Positions 16,475-18,905 of a stretch of 18,905 bases of DNA are shown piece by piece. A model generated the notes under the pieces. The model was not told the DNA's origin and searched no databases. It saw only the letters and a program-made list of their open reading frames with translations. Made by a program: the position numbers and the translations under genes. Each line of letters begins with the position of its first letter. The stretch's first letter is position 1. The DNA is from Bacteroidales bacterium UBA6431 (GTDB lineage Bacteria; Bacteroidota; Bacteroidia; Bacteroidales; UBA932), in contig DJOT01000006.1 of the NCBI GenBank assembly GCA_002439095.1, positions 1-18,905 of the forward strand, read 5' to 3'.

Positions 16475-17167
16475 TCATAGGAACATTGTCATATATGCAG
16501 GAAGACACAATACATCTTCATCCTTATGTATATCTTTTGTGTAAACAAGATATTTGTGCTTTATTCTTGAGGAAAATTTTCTGCAAAAAGCATCCAACGA
16601 AGCATGTGCCTTATAACCGGAAGATTTTACCTCGATAGGACTTATCTTGTCTCCGTCAGCAATCAGAAAGTCCACTTCGTAATTGTGCTTTCCGCTGTCG
16701 GTCGGGAATGTGTAATAATAAAGTTCGTGTCCAGCTGCCTTCAACATTTGGGCGACAACATTCTCATAGACGTATCCTAGGTCGGCCGTCAGTTTGTCAC
16801 TTAGCAGTTTGTGATAAATCGTATTGTCAGTAAACTTTTTGTCCCAAAACGCGAGAGTGACGAACAGTCCGGTATCGCCTGCGAACATTTTATATTTGTC
16901 AGGGTCTTGGTGCAATGCCATTCCTGCGCTTGGGTCATTGGCATGATAGGCCATATTGACTACCATGGACTCCTTGATTTCAGAAATAATTTCAGCGAGT
17001 TCGGAGTTGCGTGTACCTTCTGTTGCACTCCATGCCAGATACCTGTTAGCATTGCTCGTCAGTTGTGCCGGAATCTGGCGGAACATCTTTGAAGCGTTGC
17101 CAGTCGGATCTATCTTGTTGAAATCGTCTTCATAAAGCGTTATGATGGCGGGTACAAAATAGTACAT
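16475..17167 (-). pseudogene. 5'-truncated DUF4143 ATPase gene (C-terminal half only)
   Basis: A 230-residue open frame equal to the C-terminal half of a DUF4143 AAA ATPase. Homology begins near LYEDDFNKIDPTG and runs through IPAQLTSNANRY, GDTGLFVTLAF, YENVVAQML and ELYYYTFP to the PDDEXK-like end YEVDFLIADGDKISPIEVKSSG and a normal C-terminus. The whole ATPase half of about 200 residues (Walker A and B) is missing. An in-frame stop lies 9 bases before the first ATG, and nothing upstream up to 17706 encodes the missing part. It belongs to a different subgroup from the intact gene at 5294. Its base composition is A/T-richer than the core genes. It is bracketed by copies of the preceding gene's 3' end. 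Most likely a decayed import; expression as a stand-alone domain is possible but unsupported. Confidence 0.85.
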
Positions 17168-17170
17168 TTT

Positions 17171-17219
17171 GCACTAATCTCAAAATGTTTATCCCATAAA
17201 ATGGCATTAATCTCAAAAT
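17171..17219 (+). repeat. direct repeat pair next to the truncated DUF4143 gene
   Basis: GCACTAATCTCAAAAT (17171-17186) recurs as GCATTAATCTCAAAAT (17204-17219) at a 33-base period. The pair lies immediately upstream of the minus-strand truncated gene and ends 9 bases before repeat copy 2. It resembles the pair upstream of the intact ATPase (32-base period, TTATTCTCAAAA core), but relative to its own gene it is in the opposite orientation. Confidence 0.6.
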
Positions 17220-17228
17220 TTGCTGCCA

Positions 17229-17309
17229 CCTGAAGAAGAGCAAGAACGTCATCGCCTGGTCCGCCGCCCTGCTCTCCCTGTTCCGCACCCTCCGCCGCCG
17301 GAGGAAGTA
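17229..17309 (+). repeat. 81-bp direct repeat, copy 2 (orphan gene end)
   Basis: A near-copy of 16281-16361, including the stop codon (TAA instead of TAG). No gene start precedes it, so it is a stranded gene 3' end. It marks the right edge of the segment carrying the truncated DUF4143 gene. Confidence 0.85.
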
Positions 17310-17387
17310 AAGGCGATCCCGTTGTCCGGAGCGAATTGCATCTGGATGTTTCCGGCACAGGTAGCCTTTGGTGCTTAGATGACATCC

Positions 17388-17419
17388 GGAGGTGTGGGTG
17401 TTTTTGGCGGTTTTTGCCC
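17388..17419 (+). repeat. 32-bp companion repeat, copy 2
   Basis: Matches 16372-16403 at 27 of 32 positions. Together with the 81-bp repeat it shows that the duplication covered the gene end plus its downstream flank, interrupted in this copy by 68 extra bases. Confidence 0.65.
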
Positions 17420-17473
17420 CTACCTTTCACGGCCATGGCCCTTGCGCGGCGCTTTGGGGGATATCCGTTCCAG

Positions 17474-17509
17474 AGGTTGGGGTGAATTTCGACTTTTTTA
17501 CCCCAACCT
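17474..17509. repeat. inverted repeat (10-bp stem, 16-nt loop)
   Basis: AGGTTGGGGT (17474-17483) pairs perfectly with ACCCCAACCT (17500-17509). The loop holds a run of six T's, but no T tract follows the stem, so it is not a standard terminator. Function unknown. Confidence 0.6.
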
Positions 17510-17706
17510 GTAGTCAGGGAGGCGTGCTGGGCCGTACCGGTGAGACTGATGTCTGGCAGGTGTCCGACAGTTGGCGGTTATGCCTATGAGCGGCCAGATG
17601 GGGGCTATGCTGAACCTGATGGAAATCTGAAGAATTAGTCCGCTGCCTTTTTGTAGAAGAAGTTGAAAGGTCTTGGAGTTCCAAGATTATTTGTTTATGT
17701 TTATCC

Positions 17707-18679
17707 ATGCTTGATTTTATGGAGGAGAATAATCTGCAGTGTGGTATGACAACTGACAAATTGGTTTCTGATATTCGGAGTATCATAGAACAAGGCCGCC
17801 AAAAGGCGTATGCGGCAGCTAATCAGATTGCTGTGCTTACCTATTGGCACATAGGGAGGCGAATAGTGGAGGAAGAGCAGCATGGGGAAACTCGTGCGCA
17901 GTATGGTACTCGGTTGATTAAAACATTGGCAGAACAGCTGGTGCCTAAATACGGCAGCACATTCAGCAAGCGCAACTTAGACTATTTCCGTCAATTCTAT
18001 TTGTGCTTCAGAGACTTGGAGATTGTGAACACGCGTGTTCACAATCTGACTTGGTCTCACTTCCGCTCGATCATGCAGGTCGCTGATCCTAAGGCCAGAG
18101 AATGGTATGTGAAAGAGGCTTCGGAGCAGATGTGGAGCGTAAGGACACTTAACCGCAATATCGGCACACAATACTATGGTCGACGTATGGCTTGCGTAAG
18201 GGAAGGGCTGACCGTACCACCTCCTGATATTGAAACCAATGATCCATTGGAGTATATAAGGAGTCCTGTAGTTGCCGAATTCTTGGGATTCCGTAAAGAC
18301 TGCAAATATGACGAGAGTCAGTTATACAGACACAGGTGACTTTTACATCGACCTTGTGTTCTATAACATCAAACTCAAACGCTACGTGTTGTTGGAACTT
18401 AAAACGCACTCTCTCACACATGCAGACGTGGGGCAGTTGGATATGTATGTCCGGATGTACGATGACCTTGTCAAAGACGACAGTGATAATCCTACAATAG
18501 GCATACTGCTCTGCACCGAGACTGACAAGGTGATGGCAAAGTACTCTGTTCTTAACGGCAGCGAACAACTTTTTGCAGCCAAATATATGGCCTATATGCC
18601 GACGGAAGAAGAACTGAGCAGGGAGATAGAACAGCAAAAACGTTTCTTCTTGGAGCAACATGGGATGGAGGAGGTATGA
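17707..18679 (+). pseudogene. yhcG-like (DUF1016/PDDEXK) gene broken by an internal deletion
   Basis: The first frame (17707-18339) encodes the DUF1016 N-terminal domain: YWHIGRRIVEEEQ, RNLDYFRQFYLCF, NLTWSHFRSIMQV, WSVRTLNRNIGTQYY, and SPVVAEFLGF. It ends at YDESQLYRHR. The rest of the protein continues in the next frame from about 18323 (YTDTGDFYIDLVFYN, YVLLELKTHSLTHADVGQLDMYVRMYDDL, PTEEELSREIEQQ) to 18679. The D..ELK nuclease-fold residues of the PDDEXK domain are therefore still present but out of frame. Compared with the family, roughly 30 residues between ESQL and TDTGDF (the usual NLQKFLLELGKGFAFVARQ segment) are missing, so the lesion is a deletion that also shifts frame. The ATG at 17707 or 17749 could be the original start. 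An assembly error is less likely but not excluded. Confidence 0.85.
18020..18047. repeat. 28-bp perfect palindrome inside the yhcG-like gene
   Basis: The left arm AGATTGTGAACACG (18020-18033) is followed directly by its exact reverse complement CGTGTTCACAATCT (18034-18047), with no spacer. It encodes IVNTRVHNL in the first frame. It may simply reflect the codons of a conserved segment or serve as a binding or folding site; the sequence alone does not decide. Confidence 0.85.
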
Positions 18680-18767
18680 TACGAACAAGCCTTCAGAAAG
18701 TAGTTCATGTTATAACCCCATTAAGGGGTTTGACGGCCTTGTCCGACAACAGAAGTTGACGAACCTA

Positions 18768-18801
18768 CGGGAATAATCCTCAAAAAGTGCTGAAAGTTCG
18801 A
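18768..18801 (+). repeat. third copy of the accessory repeat module
   Basis: GGAATAATCCTCAAAAA (18770-18786) and the following GTGCTGAAAGTTCG resemble 5193-5223 (GGAATTATTCTCAAAAAA, then CCGCTTCAAATTC). As at the intact DUF4143 gene, a TAnnTTT-type -7 sequence follows within about 30 bases. This suggests a similar upstream region for a gene beyond the window. Confidence 0.5.
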
Positions 18802-18822
18802 AAATATTGCTACCTTTACAAT

Positions 18823-18846
18823 GTTTCAGATCATAAGATCTGAAAC
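18823..18846. repeat. perfect hairpin (10-bp stem, 4-nt loop)
   Basis: GTTTCAGATC (18823-18832) pairs with GATCTGAAAC (18837-18846) around an ATAA loop. It lies just after the -7-like TACCTTTA, where a transcript leader would begin, so it could be an operator or a 5' RNA hairpin. No T tract follows, which argues against an intrinsic terminator. Confidence 0.65.
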
Positions 18847-18905
18847 GGACATATTGATGAAAGTGTTTTCGCACTATCCTTTCAAGAAAATGTGGTAGTT
18901 TTCAA

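Larger units (their letters stand above)
17310..17706. other. gene-free region of about 400 bp
   Basis: I see no credible gene here; open frames on both strands are short and lack family features. It contains 78 bases of unique sequence, the second copy of the 32-bp companion repeat (17388-17419), the inverted repeat at 17474-17509, and A/T-rich sequence leading into the yhcG-like pseudogene. A poor promoter-like pair (TTGG 17673-17676, TATGTTTA 17696-17703) lies at its end. It is probably decayed accessory DNA. Confidence 0.5.
18680..18905. other. right-end intergenic region, possible leader of a gene beyond the window
   Basis: No gene of credible length is seen. The region holds a small hairpin (AACCCC 18714-18719 with GGGGTT 18725-18730), a copy of the accessory repeat module (18768-18801), a -7-like TACCTTTA (18811-18818), and a perfect hairpin at 18823-18846. 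A 13-codon frame from ATG 18858 stops at once and looks random. Confidence 0.45.

Noticed and set aside
17171..17219. CRISPR-like array
   Set aside because: Only two short repeat units are present with a 17-base interval, there are no cas genes, and a related two-unit pattern occurs before the intact DUF4143 gene.
17140..17436. A 98-codon minus-strand frame spanning the repeat copy and the ATCTCAAAA repeats
   Set aside because: It reads antisense through the orphan gene end and non-coding repeats and matches no family; its repeated FEI residues come from the DNA repeats.
18858..18899. Short frame starting at ATG 18858
   Set aside because: Only 13 codons before a stop, with no similarity to known leader peptides.

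Overview
The window looks like a Bacteroidales chromosome. Evidence: a TonB-dependent receptor with a carboxypeptidase-regulatory-like N-terminal domain, several BACON-domain lipoproteins, TAnnTTTG-type promoters, A-rich start regions in place of Shine-Dalgarno sites, and accessory DUF4143 and YhcG (DUF1016) genes. The core genes use G/C-ending codons, so a G+C-leaning lineage (Rikenellaceae/Alistipes or an uncultured relative) is possible, but I cannot fix the genus.

Region 1 (1-5145): a canonical promoter, an Oar-like TonB-dependent receptor, a lipoprotein with two BACON-like and three OB-fold domains, and a strong intrinsic terminator. Region 2 (5146-6670): an A/T-richer stand-alone AAA ATPase (DUF4143) with its own promoter and upstream direct repeats. 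Region 3 (6753-16362): a long co-directional run with very short gaps or overlaps. It holds a BACON/OB-fold lipoprotein, a BACON/NUC-type endonuclease lipoprotein, a lipoprotein M3 metallopeptidase, gpmI, a type I mannose-6-phosphate isomerase, RNase R, and three small genes (YtxH-like, DUF1469 holin-like membrane protein, short basic-tailed protein) that resemble the E. coli yqjD-yqjE-yqjK arrangement.

Region 4 (16363-18905) is a decayed accessory zone. A 5'-truncated DUF4143 gene on the minus strand lies between two copies of the 3' end of the preceding small gene. It is followed by about 400 bp without a gene, a yhcG-like gene broken by an internal frameshifting deletion, and a repeat/hairpin region that may lead into another gene beyond the window.

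Two themes stand out. First, regions 1 and 3 together encode a receptor, OB-fold lipoproteins of the kind fused to nucleases in Bacillus YhcR, a surface-type nuclease and a peptidase. This could be a dispersed system for extracellular nucleic acid or nucleoprotein scavenging (inference). Second, the accessory genes share a short direct-repeat module, CTCAAAA preceded by an A/T core, repeated at a 32-33 bp period.
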